Part shown: positions 43,000 through 55,502 of the stretch, one piece after another | Position numbering within the stretch: position 1 is the first letter of the stretch | Layout of the letters: each line of letters starts with the position of its first letter | NCBI RefSeq assembly: GCF_006494425.1 | Contig: NZ_VHIV01000013.1 | Location: 1-58,294, forward strand | Origin: Bacillus dicomae | GTDB taxonomy: Bacteria; Bacillota; Bacilli; Bacillales; Bacillaceae_G | Reading direction: 5' to 3' | DNA length: 58,294 nt | Notes under the pieces: model-generated | Seen by the model: only the letters and a program-made list of their open reading frames with translations | Told to the model about the DNA's origin: nothing | The model's database searches: none | Translations under genes and position numbers: made by a program

Positions 43000-44300
43000 T
43001 GTTTCGTACAATCTCCAACTTTATGCGCGTTGCTGAGATAAGACGTAAAATATTATTCACTTTAGCGATGTTAATCGTATTCAGGATTGGCACGTTTATC
43101 CCCGTGCCATTTACAAATGGAGACGTACTGAAAGCACAAGATCAATTAAATGCTTTAGGTATTCTAAATACATTTGGCGGTGGAGCCTTGAAAAACTTCT
43201 CCATCTTTGCGATGGGAATCATGCCGTATATTACAGCATCCATCATCGTGCAATTATTGCAGATGGATGTTGTTCCTAAATTTTCGGAATGGTCGAAGCA
43301 AGGTGAAATGGGCCGTCGTAAACTAACGCAATTCACGCGTTATTTTACAATTGTTCTTGCGTTTATTCAGGGGTTTGGTATGTCAATCGGTTTTAACGGT
43401 ATGGTAGGTGGGCAATTAATTTTGAATCCTGGTTGGAGCACTTATTTATACATTGCTACGGTACTGACTGCTGGTACTGCATTTTTAATGTGGTTAGGCG
43501 AACAGATTACAGCTAAAGGTGTAGGTAATGGTATTTCCATCCTTATCTTTGGTGGTATTGCCGCAGCGATCCCAAGTGTTATATCTCAAGTGTATCAGCA
43601 ACAGTTTCAAAATATCGGAGATCAATTGTTCATGAGTATCGTTAAAGTTGCATTGATCTTACTAGCTGTGCTAGCAGTTATTGTGGGTGTTATTTTCATT
43701 CAACAGGCTGTTAGAAAGATCCCAATTCAATATGCGAAGCGTGTTACAGGAGGAAATGGTGGTTATGCTGGAGCACAAAACACTCATTTACCGCTTAAGG
43801 TAAATAGTGCTGGTGTTATTCCAGTAATTTTTGCTGTTTCATTCTTAATTACGCCTCCAACTATTGCACAGTTCTTCCCGAAACATGATGTATCGCAGTG
43901 GATTATTGCAAACTTTAACTATTCTCACCCAGTGGGAATGATCATATATGTTGCGCTCATTGTAGCCTTCACATATTTCTATGCGTTTGTTCAGGTTAAT
44001 CCAGAGCAAATGTCAGAGAATCTAAACAAGCAAGGTGGATATGTTCCAGGTATTCGTCCGGGTAAGAATACGGAACAATATCTAACAAAAATCTTGTATC
44101 GTTTGACCTTTGTAGGATCAATTTTCCTAGCAGCGATTGCAATTTTACCAGTTATCTTTACGAAATTGGGAAATCTTCCTCCATCTGCACAGATTGGTGG
44201 AACGAGTATGTTAATCGTTGTCGGCGTTGCTTTAGAAACAATGAAGCAGCTAGAAAGCCAACTGGTAAAACGCCATTACAAAGGGTTTATCAAGCAGTGA
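42999..44300 (+). CDS. secY: SecY, translocase channel subunit
   Basis: Ten-helix pore of the Sec translocase, working with SecE (encoded at 16813) and SecA. The 433-aa product has the family signatures RIGTFIPVPF (helix 1), FSIFAMGIMPYITASIIVQLL (helix 2) and the cytoplasmic loop GGYVPGIRPGKNTEQYL (about 348-364). It begins at the rplO stop and is translationally coupled to it. Confidence 0.98.
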   Translation: MFRTISNFMRVAEIRRKILFTLAMLIVFRIGTFIPVPFTNGDVLKAQDQLNALGILNTFGGGALKNFSIFAMGIMPYITASIIVQLLQMDVVPKFSEWSKQGEMGRRKLTQFTRYFTIVLAFIQGFGMSIGFNGMVGGQLILNPGWSTYLYIATVLTAGTAFLMWLGEQITAKGVGNGISILIFGGIAAAIPSVISQVYQQQFQNIGDQLFMSIVKVALILLAVLAVIVGVIFIQQAVRKIPIQYAKRVTGGNGGYAGAQNTHLPLKVNSAGVIPVIFAVSFLITPPTIAQFFPKHDVSQWIIANFNYSHPVGMIIYVALIVAFTYFYAFVQVNPEQMSENLNKQGGYVPGIRPGKNTEQYLTKILYRLTFVGSIFLAAIAILPVIFTKLGNLPPSAQIGGTSMLIVVGVALETMKQLESQLVKRHYKGFIKQ

Positions 44301-44306
44301 GTAAGT

Positions 44307-44324
44307 GGGAAGAATCGTCTTCCC
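44307..44324 (+). promoter_or_regulatory. Hairpin between secY and adk
   Basis: GGGAAGA (44307-44313) pairs perfectly with TCTTCCC (44318-44324) around an ATCG loop, 7 nt after secY. There is no T-run. It may be an RNA stability or processing element. Confidence 0.5.
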
Positions 44325-44344
44325 TACATGCTCATGTACTCTGA

Positions 44345-45006
<662 letters not shown>

Positions 45007-45007
<1 letters not shown>

Positions 45008-45753
45008 TGATAATCTGCAAAACTCCTCGCGAGATAGAAATCATGCGAGAAGCTGGCAGAATCGTTGCTTTAACTCATCAAGAGTTGAAACAGCACATTA
45101 CTCCAGGAATTACAACGAAAGAGCTCGATCAAATAGCGGAAAAGACGATTCAAAAATATGGTGCTACGCCATCTTTTAAAGGATACAACGGATTTCCGGG
45201 GAGCATTTGTGCTTCTGTAAATGAAGAGCTTGTACACGGAATTCCAGGGAAGCGCAAGCTCAAAGAGGGCGATATCATCAGTATCGATATTGGTGCGAAA
45301 TACAATGGGTACCATGGCGATTCTGCATGGACGTATCCAGTTGGAAACATTTCTGAATCTGTTCAAAAGCTACTTGATGTCACAGAAAAATCGTTGTATC
45401 TTGGTCTAGAACAAGTAAAACCAGGCGAAAGATTATCAAATATCTCACATGCGGTTCAAACCCATGCTGAAGAGAATGGATTCTCGATCGTTAGGGAGTA
45501 TGTTGGTCACGGAATCGGGCAAGACTTACATGAGGACCCTCAAATCCCGCACTATGGTCCACCAAATAGAGGCCCTAGATTAAAGCCGGGAATGGTCATC
45601 TGTGTTGAGCCGATGGTGAATCAAGGAAGACGATATGTAAAAACACTATCTGATGACTGGACAGTGGTAACGGTAGATGGTAAATGGTGTGCCCATTTTG
45701 AGCACACGATTGCTCTTACAGAAGCAGGATACGAAATCCTTACCACTTTATAA
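45007..45753 (+). CDS. map: Methionine aminopeptidase type I
   Basis: Removes N-terminal methionine from nascent proteins. The 248-aa product has the catalytic histidine in ELVHGIPG, the metal ligands Asp in [19 protein letters not shown], His in [10 protein letters not shown], Glu in CVEPM and Glu near the C-terminus ([10 protein letters not shown]). The start overlaps the adk stop (TAATGA). In many Bacillus genomes a small KOW protein gene follows, but none is present here. Confidence 0.97.
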
Positions 45754-45821
45754 GTAGCTGGCTCTCCGGGATTTCAGAGCAGTGTAAAATGTTACTGATT
45801 TGAAGAAGGGAGAACTATTGA

Positions 45822-46040
45822 ATGGCTAAAGATGATGTAATTGAAGTCGAAGGTACCGTTCTTGAAACGTTGCCAAATGCTATGTTCAAAGTAGAATTAG
45901 AGAATGGGCATGTCGTATTGGCTCACGTTTCTGGTAAAATCCGTATGAACTTCATTCGTATTTTACCAGGAGACAAAGTTACGGTAGAATTATCTCCGTA
46001 CGATTTAAATCGTGGTCGTATTACGTACCGTTTTAAATAA
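45822..46040 (+). CDS. infA: Translation initiation factor IF-1
   Basis: OB-fold factor that occupies the A site during initiation. The 72-aa product begins [21 protein letters not shown] and has the conserved [22 protein letters not shown] 45822 follows GAAGGGAGA at slightly long spacing, 68 nt after map. Confidence 0.98.
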   Translation: MAKDDVIEVEGTVLETLPNAMFKVELENGHVVLAHVSGKIRMNFIRILPGDKVTVELSPYDLNRGRITYRFK

Positions 46041-46045
46041 TATAG

Positions 46046-46576
<531 letters not shown>

Positions 46577-46579
46577 TAA

Positions 46580-46990
<411 letters not shown>

Positions 46991-47105
46991 TTTTTCTGTA
47001 TAGAATTTTCCCTTTTGTCTATAATGGATATGATGCATTATCGAGAAATTTCGTACAGAAACATCGCTTGTTGTGCACAATCGGGAACTGCCTAAGGGGG
47101 ACTTT

Positions 47106-47138
47106 CGGTTAGACAGGGGTTATACCTTTGTTTAACCG
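47106..47138 (+). promoter_or_regulatory. Strong stem-loop in the rpsK-rpoA gap
   Basis: Bases 47107-47120 pair with 47124-47137 over 14 bp (11 Watson-Crick, three G-U) with a TAT loop, and one more pair closes it at 47106/47138. The flank GGGGTTTCG lacks a T-run. A separate 10-nt palindrome TTGTGCACAA lies at 47071-47080. No known leader family is recognised. Confidence 0.6.
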
Positions 47139-47170
47139 GGGTTTCGACGTTTTGAAGGAGGGTTTAGTTA

Positions 47171-48115
47171 ATGATTGAAATCGAAAAGCCGAAAATCGAA
47201 ACGGTTGAACTTAACGAAGATGCTAAATACGGTAAATTCGTAATTGAACCGCTTGAGCGTGGATATGGTACTACTTTGGGTAACTCCTTACGTCGTATTC
47301 TTTTATCCTCACTCCCTGGTGCCGCTGTTACTGCTATCCAAATCGATGGCGTATTACATGAATTTTCAACAGTTGAGGGCGTAGTAGAAGACGTTACGAC
47401 GATCATCTTAAACTTGAAAAAGTTAGCTCTTAAAATCTACTCTGAAGAAGAGAAGACGTTGGAAATTGATGTGCAGGGCGAAGGTATTGTCACAGCTGCT
47501 GATATTACTCACGATAGTGATGTAGAAATCTTAAATCCAGATTTACACATTGCAACGTTAGCAAAAGATGCGCATTTCCGCGTGCGTTTAACTGCAAAGC
47601 GTGGCCGTGGGTATACGCCAGCTGATGCAAATAAAAGCGAAGATCAACCAATAGGAGTAATTCCTATTGATTCTATTTATACTCCAGTATCACGTGTGAC
47701 TTACCAAGTGGAAAAGACACGTGTCGGACAAGTGGCTAATTATGATAAGCTTACGCTTGATGTATGGACGGATGGAAGCATCGGGCCAAAAGAAGCTATC
47801 TCTTTAGGTGCCAAAATCTTAACTGAGCATTTAAATATCTTTGTTGGTTTAACTGATGAAGCACAAAATGCTGAGATTATGGTCGAGAAGGAAGAAGATC
47901 AAAAAGAGAAAGTTCTTGAGATGACTATCGAAGAACTAGACCTTTCTGTTCGTTCTTATAATTGCCTAAAACGTGCAGGAATTAATACTGTACAAGAGCT
48001 TGCGAACAAAACAGAAGAAGATATGATGAAGGTTCGTAACTTAGGACGTAAATCCTTAGAAGAAGTTAAACATAAACTTGAGGAATTAGGTTTAGGTTTA
48101 CGTAAAGACGACTGA
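47171..48115 (+). CDS. rpoA: RpoA, RNA polymerase alpha subunit
   Basis: Dimer that scaffolds polymerase assembly and binds UP elements and activators. The 314-aa product has an N-terminal assembly domain (about 1-230, with [22 protein letters not shown]) and a C-terminal domain (about 245-314, with the helix-hairpin-helix [20 protein letters not shown]). ATG 47171 follows GAAGGAGGG. Confidence 0.98.
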
Positions 48116-48150
48116 GGATTTAAACCCATCAACAAAGGAGGGAACTACGA

Positions 48151-48513
48151 ATGGCATACAGAAAATTAGGCCGTACAAGTGCGCAACGTAAAGCTATGTT
48201 ACGTGATTTAGCTACTGATTTAATTATCAACGAGCGCATCCAAACGACAGAAACTCGTGCAAAAGAACTTCGTTCTGTAGTGGAAAAAATGATCACTTTA
48301 GGTAAACGCGGAGATCTTCATGCTCGTCGTCAAGCAGCAGCTTTCATTCGCAATGAAGTAGCTAACGCTGAGACTGGTCAAGATGCACTTCAAAAACTAT
48401 TCGCTGATGTAGCTCCACGCTATGCTGAGCGCCAAGGCGGATACACTCGTATTGCAAAAATTGGTCCACGTCGCGGAGACGCAGCACCAATGGTAATTAT
48501 CGAGTTAGTATAA
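48151..48513 (+). CDS. rplQ: Ribosomal protein bL17
   Basis: 50S protein by the tunnel exit. The 120-aa product begins [21 protein letters not shown] and has [20 protein letters not shown] (about 31-50). The length is that of the short Gram-positive form. ATG 48151 follows AAAGGAGGG. A strong terminator ends the cluster. Confidence 0.98.
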
Positions 48514-48521
48514 TGATAATT

Positions 48522-50303
<1,782 letters not shown>

Positions 50304-50316
<13 letters not shown>

Positions 50317-51098
50317 TTATTGGAAGGTATATTCCAGGGAATTCTCTTATTCATCAACTTGATCCACGTACGAAGCTGCTGATTGTCTTTTTATATGTAT
50401 TTGTTGTTTTCTTAGCAAATAATGCGATTTCATATGGATTTTTATTTTTATATGCACTCATTGCTTTATTTTTTGCAAAAGTGCCGATTCGTTATGTACT
50501 TTCGGGCTTAAAACCAATTCTATGGATTTTTCTTTTTACATTTTTCCTGCATATTTTTACGAATAAAGAAGGGGAAGTATTATTCCAGCTTGGTTGGTTT
50601 TCGATACATGAAAAAGGATTAGAGCAAGGGATATACATTTCTATACGATTCTTCGTTATTATTTTAATGACGACATTATTAACGTTAACGACGACACCTA
50701 TTGAGATTACAGATGGGTTGGAGACGTTATTAAAGCCGTTGAAGCGTATAAAAGTTCCTGTTCATGAAATCGCATTAATGATGTCAATTTCTCTTCGTTT
50801 TATCCCGACACTAATGGATGAAACGAGTAAAATAATGAAGGCACAAGCGTCACGTGGTATTGATTTCGCAGGGGGGCCGATAAAGGATAGGATGAAAGCT
50901 ATTATTTCATTACTCGTTCCTCTATTTATCAGTGCCTTTAAGCGTGCAGAGGACTTAGCAATTGCTATGGAAGCTCGTGGATATCAAAGTGGCGAAGGAC
51001 GTACTAAATTTAGGCAACTGCGCTGGAAAACAAGCGATACAATAACGATTATAAGCTTACTTTGTTTAGCTTGTATTTTGGCATGGGTGCGATCGTAA
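50304..51098 (+). CDS. ecfT: EcfT, energy-coupling factor transmembrane subunit
   Basis: Membrane coupling protein linking EcfA1/A2 to S-components. The 264-aa product has several membrane helices (about 26-60, 65-85, 105-130, 240-262). The two Ala-Arg-Gly-type coupling motifs lie in cytoplasmic helices (ASRGID, about 188, and EARGY, about 225). ATG 50304 overlaps ecfA2, with AAAAGGTGG upstream. Its stop overlaps ATG 51098. Confidence 0.95.
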
Positions 51099-51112
51099 TG
51101 GAGAATAGAGAA

Positions 51113-51856
51113 ATGGATAGAATAAAATGTACGGTTGCATATGATGGCATGCATTTTTGTGGTTATCAAATTCAGCCGCAGCATCGTACTGTTCAACAAG
51201 AAATAGAGAAAGCTTTACAGAAATTGCATAAAGGAGAACTTGTTCGCGTTCAGGCATCAGGCAGGACGGATTCTACCGTTCATGCTAAAGGACAAGTGAT
51301 ACACTTTGATACACCATTGTCTCTTGAAGAGTGGCAATGGAGTAATGCATTAAACACAATGTTGCCAGATGATATTGTTATCAGACAGGTAGAGAAAAAA
51401 ACAGAAGAATTTCATGCGCGTTACGGTGTTGAGAGAAAAGAATATCGTTATCGTGTATTATTATCAAAGACTGCGGATGTATTCCGTAGAAATTACGTAT
51501 ATCAATATCCATATCCACTCGAAATCAACTCGATAAGAAAAGCGATCCCGCATTTTATTGGGACGCATGATTTCACTTCTTTTTGTTCGGCAAAAACTGA
51601 CAAAAAAGATAAAGTGCGAACAATTTATGAAATTGAGCTAATTGAGCAAGGTGATGAATTAATTTTTCGTTTTGTAGGCAATGGATTTTTATATAATATG
51701 GTCAGAATTATTGTTGGTACGTTACTGAGTGTAGGGCAAGGAAAGCTTGATCCTGATAGCATTCCAGAGATTCTAGCGAAACAAAATCGTCAGTTTGCTG
51801 GAAAGATGGCTCCAGGTCATGGACTTTACTTATGGCAGGTAAACTATAACAACTAA
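51113..51856 (+). CDS. truA: TruA, tRNA pseudouridine(38-40) synthase
   Basis: Makes pseudouridine at positions 38-40 of the tRNA anticodon stem-loop. The 247-aa product has the catalytic aspartate (D53) in the motif [13 protein letters not shown] and the C-terminal [20 protein letters not shown] 51113 ([12 protein letters not shown]) is chosen over ATG 51098 because TGGAGAAT lies at normal spacing and the length fits; the upstream ATG remains possible. Confidence 0.95.
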   Translation: MDRIKCTVAYDGMHFCGYQIQPQHRTVQQEIEKALQKLHKGELVRVQASGRTDSTVHAKGQVIHFDTPLSLEEWQWSNALNTMLPDDIVIRQVEKKTEEFHARYGVERKEYRYRVLLSKTADVFRRNYVYQYPYPLEINSIRKAIPHFIGTHDFTSFCSAKTDKKDKVRTIYEIELIEQGDELIFRFVGNGFLYNMVRIIVGTLLSVGQGKLDPDSIPEILAKQNRQFAGKMAPGHGLYLWQVNYNN

Positions 51857-51874
51857 TCCTGGTGTAACATTTGC

Positions 51875-51903
51875 TTGACATTAGAAACTCAAAAGTATAT
51901 CAT
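51875..51903 (+). promoter_or_regulatory. Promoter of rplM-rpsI
   Basis: TTGACA (51875-51880) and TATCAT (51898-51903) are 17 bp apart, 18 nt after truA. Confidence 0.8.
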
Positions 51904-51912
51904 AACATATGG

Positions 51913-51980
51913 TATTGTTTCTAAAACCACGATTAGCCCCGGAAGGAAATCGTGTTTAAGATAAACAATAGATTTTTTCT
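51913..51980 (+). promoter_or_regulatory. L13 leader
   Basis: An outer helix TATTGTTT (51913-51920) / AAACAATA (51963-51970) encloses an inner helix CACGATT (51928-51934) / AATCGTG (51948-51954) with loop AGCCCCGGAAGGA. GATTTTTTCT follows, so the outer helix may act as a terminator. This agrees with the known L13 leader of Bacillus, thought to mediate feedback by L13. Confidence 0.8.
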
Positions 51981-52008
51981 ATGGAAAAGATAACGAGGAG
52001 GGAAACAC

Positions 52009-52446
52009 ATGCGTACGACTTTTATGGCAAAAGCTAACGAAGTTGAGCGTAAATGGTATGTGGTTGATGCTGAAGGTCAAACTTTAGGTCGCCTATCTAC
52101 GGAAGTAGCATCTATTTTACGCGGTAAAAACAAACCTACATTTACACCACACGTTGACACGGGTGATCATGTAATTATTATTAACGCTGAGAAAATTCAT
52201 TTAACAGGTAATAAATTAAACGATAAAATTTACTACCGTCACACTAACCACCCAGGTGGACTTAAACAAAGAACAGCTCTAGAAATGCGTACAAACTACC
52301 CTGTACAAATGTTAGAGCTTGCAATTAAAGGCATGCTTCCAAAAGGACGCTTAGGCCGTCAAGTTTCTAAGAAACTAAACGTGTATGCTGGAGCAGAGCA
52401 TCCACACCAAGCACAAAAACCAGAAGTTTACGAACTTCGCGGATAA
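52009..52446 (+). CDS. rplM: Ribosomal protein uL13
   Basis: Early-assembly 50S protein. The 145-aa product has [22 protein letters not shown] (about 16-37) and the signature [20 protein letters not shown] (about 110-129). ATG 52009 follows CGAGGAGGGAAA. An internal ATG (residue 6) is also possible. rpsI follows 21 nt later. Confidence 0.97.
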   Translation: MRTTFMAKANEVERKWYVVDAEGQTLGRLSTEVASILRGKNKPTFTPHVDTGDHVIIINAEKIHLTGNKLNDKIYYRHTNHPGGLKQRTALEMRTNYPVQMLELAIKGMLPKGRLGRQVSKKLNVYAGAEHPHQAQKPEVYELRG

Positions 52447-52467
52447 TTAATTAAAGGAGGGCTTACT

Positions 52468-52860
52468 TTGGCACAGGTTCAATACTATGGCACTGGACGT
52501 CGTAAGAGTTCAGTAGCGCGCGTACGCCTAGTTCCAGGCGAAGGACGCGTTATCATTAACGGTCGTGATTTTGAAAACTATATCCCATTTGCTGCATTAC
52601 GTGAAGTAGTGAAACAACCTCTAGTTGCAACAGAAACTTTAGGTAACTACGATGTACTTGTAAACGTAAATGGTGGTGGATACACTGGTCAAGCTGGTGC
52701 TATTCGTCACGGTATTTCTCGCGCTTTATTAAAAGCTGATCCAGAATACCGTCTAACACTAAAACGTGCAGGTCTATTAACTCGTGACGCACGTATGAAA
52801 GAGCGTAAAAAATACGGTCTTAAAGGCGCACGTCGTGCACCTCAGTTCTCAAAACGTTAA
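52468..52860 (+). CDS. rpsI: Ribosomal protein uS9
   Basis: 30S protein whose C-terminal tail (ending QFSKR) touches the P-site tRNA anticodon stem. The 130-aa product has [17 protein letters not shown] (4-20) and [19 protein letters not shown]. The start is TTG 52468 behind AAAGGAGGG. It is co-transcribed with rplM and ends at a strong terminator. Confidence 0.97.
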
Positions 52861-52874
52861 TTTTTGCGAACTAC

Positions 52875-52905
52875 AAACCCCAACCATTTTGGTTGGGGTT
52901 TTTTT
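52875..52905 (+). terminator. Intrinsic terminator of rplM-rpsI
   Basis: An 11-bp perfect stem (AAACCCCAACC 52875-52885, GGTTGGGGTTT 52891-52901) ends in a run of T. Confidence 0.95.
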
Positions 52906-53022
52906 ATGTTTCATTCCTCTTTTACAATTTTTGTAGCTTGGAATATTTTAGTGCTATCCGCTCACGTATGCTTCTTCTTTAGAAGTTTAGACTAATACGT
53001 AGTAGGGAGGTTTATAAGTACT

Positions 53023-53451
53023 ATGAATGTCATTGTCAGCTTACAAGAAAAACAAAAAGAAAAGCAGTTGAAATATGAACGAAAGATGCTGCGGGAATTA
53101 TCATTAAAAACATTACGTTCAAATATTAGAGATGCCTTTCAGATGCAGGAGCTTCATCGTCAGTATGAAGATTACTGCATTGAATTAGGGATAGAATCGT
53201 ATTTATTAGGAGCGAGATATAGTAAATTTGGTTATTATGGCGAATCGTTCTTTGACGTGAAATATAGAGCTTTAGAAGAAGAGCAACAATTAACGGAAAC
53301 ACTATTTCAATTTTTAACGAGCATGACTATGCGAGAAATTAAGTTACAAGATGAGGAATTACTTTTTGAATCTTGCCAGCAGTTTATTGGCTTATGGTGG
53401 CAGGAAGGATATGAAAAAGGTGAAAGAAGATATCGATTAAAGCTTCATTAA
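53023..53451 (+). CDS. ybaK: YbaK, DUF2521 family protein
   Basis: Bacillus-specific protein of unknown function. The 142-aa product is hydrophilic and mostly helical, with an N-terminal coiled-coil-prone stretch rich in Lys, Glu and Gln (about 8-30), and motifs YLLGARYSKFGYYGESFFDVKYR and FIGLWWQEGYEKGERRYRLKLH. It has no signal peptide or membrane helix. ATG 53023 follows GTAGGGAGG. It precedes the spore gene cwlD by 66 nt, as in B. subtilis; that alone does not prove a spore role. Confidence 0.85.
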   Translation: MNVIVSLQEKQKEKQLKYERKMLRELSLKTLRSNIRDAFQMQELHRQYEDYCIELGIESYLLGARYSKFGYYGESFFDVKYRALEEEQQLTETLFQFLTSMTMREIKLQDEELLFESCQQFIGLWWQEGYEKGERRYRLKLH

Positions 53452-53517
53452 GACAAGCATAAACTTTCCTCTTGTCCCATATAAGTAATTAGAGGGACTA
53501 GCTGGAGGAGGAAAGGT

Positions 53518-54231
53518 ATGAAGAGAATTCGAATTATCTCTTTTGCACTCGCTGCGGTTGTTTTGTTTTTTTTAGTCAAACAAGAATTTCAAATTACAAA
53601 ATCGTGGCGAGCTTGGAATTTACCCTTATCAGGGAAAGTAATTGTATTAGATGCTGGGCATGGTGGACCAGACGGAGGGGCTGTTGGTGGAAAGGATATT
53701 GTAGAAAAAGATATTACGCTTGAAATTACAAAAAAGGTACAAGATTATTTACAAGAACAAGGTGCGTTAGTTATTTTAACGCGTGATGGAGATTATGATT
53801 TAGCTCAGAAAGATACAAAATCATATAGTAGACGTAAAGCAGAGGATTTAAAAAAGCGTGTAGAGATTATTAATAAACCTGATGTAGACTTTTTTGCGAG
53901 TATTCATTTAAATGCTTTAACTAGTAGTGGATCAAAAGGCGCACAAACGTTCTATTACCGTTCTTCGATTGAAAATGAGCGTGCTGCGAAATTTATACAA
54001 GCGGAATTGAGAACAAGTTTAGAGAATACGAATCGTTCTGCTAAAACAATTTCTCATGTGTATTTATTAAAGTATGCGAAAACACCAGGCGCTTTAATTG
54101 AAGCTGGCTTTTTATCGAATGTAAATGAAAGGTATATGTTAAATTCGGAGAAATATCAGCAAAAGGTAGCGGCTGCAGTATATCGTGGAATATTACGTTA
54201 TTTCACGGAAAAAGGAAATCCTCCAGAATAA
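53518..54231 (+). CDS. cwlD: CwlD, germination-specific N-acetylmuramoyl-L-alanine amidase
   Basis: Removes the peptide side chain from muramic acid during spore cortex synthesis, the first step toward muramic delta-lactam. The 237-aa product has an N-terminal membrane or signal segment (about 4-22) and an Amidase_3 domain with zinc ligands His in VLDAGHGGPDGG, Glu in EKDITLEI and His in SIHLNAL, and the catalytic Glu in IEAGFLSN. ATG 53518 follows TGGAGGAGGAAA. Confidence 0.96.
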   Translation: MKRIRIISFALAAVVLFFLVKQEFQITKSWRAWNLPLSGKVIVLDAGHGGPDGGAVGGKDIVEKDITLEITKKVQDYLQEQGALVILTRDGDYDLAQKDTKSYSRRKAEDLKKRVEIINKPDVDFFASIHLNALTSSGSKGAQTFYYRSSIENERAAKFIQAELRTSLENTNRSAKTISHVYLLKYAKTPGALIEAGFLSNVNERYMLNSEKYQQKVAAAVYRGILRYFTEKGNPPE

Positions 54232-54244
54232 GGGGGATTTTTTT
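54216..54244 (+). terminator. Intrinsic terminator of cwlD, spanning its stop codon
   Basis: AAATCCTCC (54216-54224) pairs with GGGGGATTT (54232-54240) with one G-U pair, followed by T residues. The cwlD stop codon lies in the loop. Confidence 0.8.
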
Positions 54245-54278
54245 GAGTTTCTCTCGTTAACGAAGTTTTCCGAAAATA

Positions 54279-54287
54279 TGTTATACT
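54279..54287 (+). promoter_or_regulatory. Extended -10 promoter of salA
   Basis: TGTTATACT (54279-54287) fits the extended -10 TGnTATAMT. No good -35 is visible at 17 bp. Confidence 0.5.
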
Positions 54288-54375
54288 GGAAATGTAAACG
54301 CATTTATTTAAAAAATAAAGAGAGATACAATTAATTAACATTACGTTATTTTTCATACAGGGGGCTGGGCTAATT

Positions 54376-55443
54376 ATGTTAACGAAAGAGCAAGTAGTGG
54401 AAGCATTAGAAGCGATTGTAGATCCGTTTTTACATAAAACGTTAAAAGAAACAGGGGCAATTAAAGAGGTAACAGTCAAGCCAGAGAAGGAGCATGTAAG
54501 TGTTAAAATTGCAATCGTCAAAACCGGTACAGCGGAACAAATGCAATTGCAATCTGGAATTGTAAAGTTAGTAAAAGAACTAGGGGCAGCAACAGTAGGG
54601 CTTCGCTTTGCAGAATTTACAGAAGAGGAATTAGCTCAGTTTGCACCGGAACAGGAAGAAGAGCAAACTGAATCTTTATTGTCACCCAATTCAAAAACGA
54701 CATTTTTAGCAGTAGCGAGTGGAAAAGGTGGAGTTGGAAAATCAACGGTATCTGTTAACCTTGCTATTGCTCTAGCTCGTCTAGGGAAAAAGGTTGGTAT
54801 CATTGATGCTGATATTTATGGTTTTAGTGTACCGGATATGATGGGCATAGAAAAACGTCCTGTTGTAAGAGGGGATAAAATCATTCCAGTAGAGCGTCTA
54901 GGTGTAAAGGTAATCTCAATGGGATTCTTTGTAGAGGATAATGCACCGGTTATTTGGAGAGGACCTATGCTTGGGAAAATGTTAAATCACTTCTTCACAG
55001 AAGTAGAATGGGGCGATTTAGACTATTTAGTTTTAGATTTACCACCGGGTACAGGTGATGTTGCGCTAGACTTACATTCAATGTTGCCGGCTTGTAAAGA
55101 GATTATTGTAACAACGCCGCATCCAACAGCGGCATTTGTAGCAGCACGTGCTGGAGCTATGGCTTTACGTACAGAACATAGTATTCTTGGTGTTGTTGAA
55201 AATATGGCTTATTTTGAAAGTAAAACAACTGGTGAAAAAGAATATGTGTTTGGAAGAGGTGGAGGAGATAAATTAGCTACAGAACTTCAAACAGAAGTAC
55301 TTGGCCGAATCCCGCTTCAACAACCCGATTGGAATAAAGAAGACTTTGCGCCGTCAGTATATGAAGATACACATACGACAGGCCTTATTTATCGTACGAT
55401 AGCTGAGACGGTAATTGATAAAACAGCTGTTGCACAAAAATAA
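54376..55443 (+). CDS. salA: SalA, Mrp/ApbC-family P-loop ATPase
   Basis: Member of the Mrp/NBP35 family, implicated in Fe-S cluster handling. In B. subtilis, SalA relieves ScoC repression of exoprotease genes. The 355-aa product has an N-terminal MIP18/DUF59 domain (about 1-85), a deviant Walker A GKGGVGKST (about 116-124), LDLPPGTGD and a C-terminal region. The paired CxxC expected in Fe-S scaffold members is not seen, which favours the SalA role. ATG 54376 is preceded by a GGGGGCTGGG stretch. Confidence 0.92.
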   Translation: MLTKEQVVEALEAIVDPFLHKTLKETGAIKEVTVKPEKEHVSVKIAIVKTGTAEQMQLQSGIVKLVKELGAATVGLRFAEFTEEELAQFAPEQEEEQTESLLSPNSKTTFLAVASGKGGVGKSTVSVNLAIALARLGKKVGIIDADIYGFSVPDMMGIEKRPVVRGDKIIPVERLGVKVISMGFFVEDNAPVIWRGPMLGKMLNHFFTEVEWGDLDYLVLDLPPGTGDVALDLHSMLPACKEIIVTTPHPTAAFVAARAGAMALRTEHSILGVVENMAYFESKTTGEKEYVFGRGGGDKLATELQTEVLGRIPLQQPDWNKEDFAPSVYEDTHTTGLIYRTIAETVIDKTAVAQK

Positions 55444-55444
55444 A

Positions 55445-55488
55445 ATAATAATGAGTGGACGATACATATATTGTCCACTCATTATTAT
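55445..55488. terminator. Bidirectional terminator between salA and gerD
   Basis: A perfect 16-bp inverted repeat (55445-55460, 55473-55488) with a 12-nt loop separates the convergent genes. T-rich flanks on both strands allow it to serve both. Confidence 0.92.
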
Positions 55489-55502
55489 CGTTATTATTTT
55501 TA

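Noticed and set aside
47020-47025. TATAAT in the rpsK-rpoA gap as an rpoA promoter
   Set aside because: No acceptable -35 box is present 15-19 bp upstream and no TG extension precedes it, so it is likely chance in AT-rich DNA.
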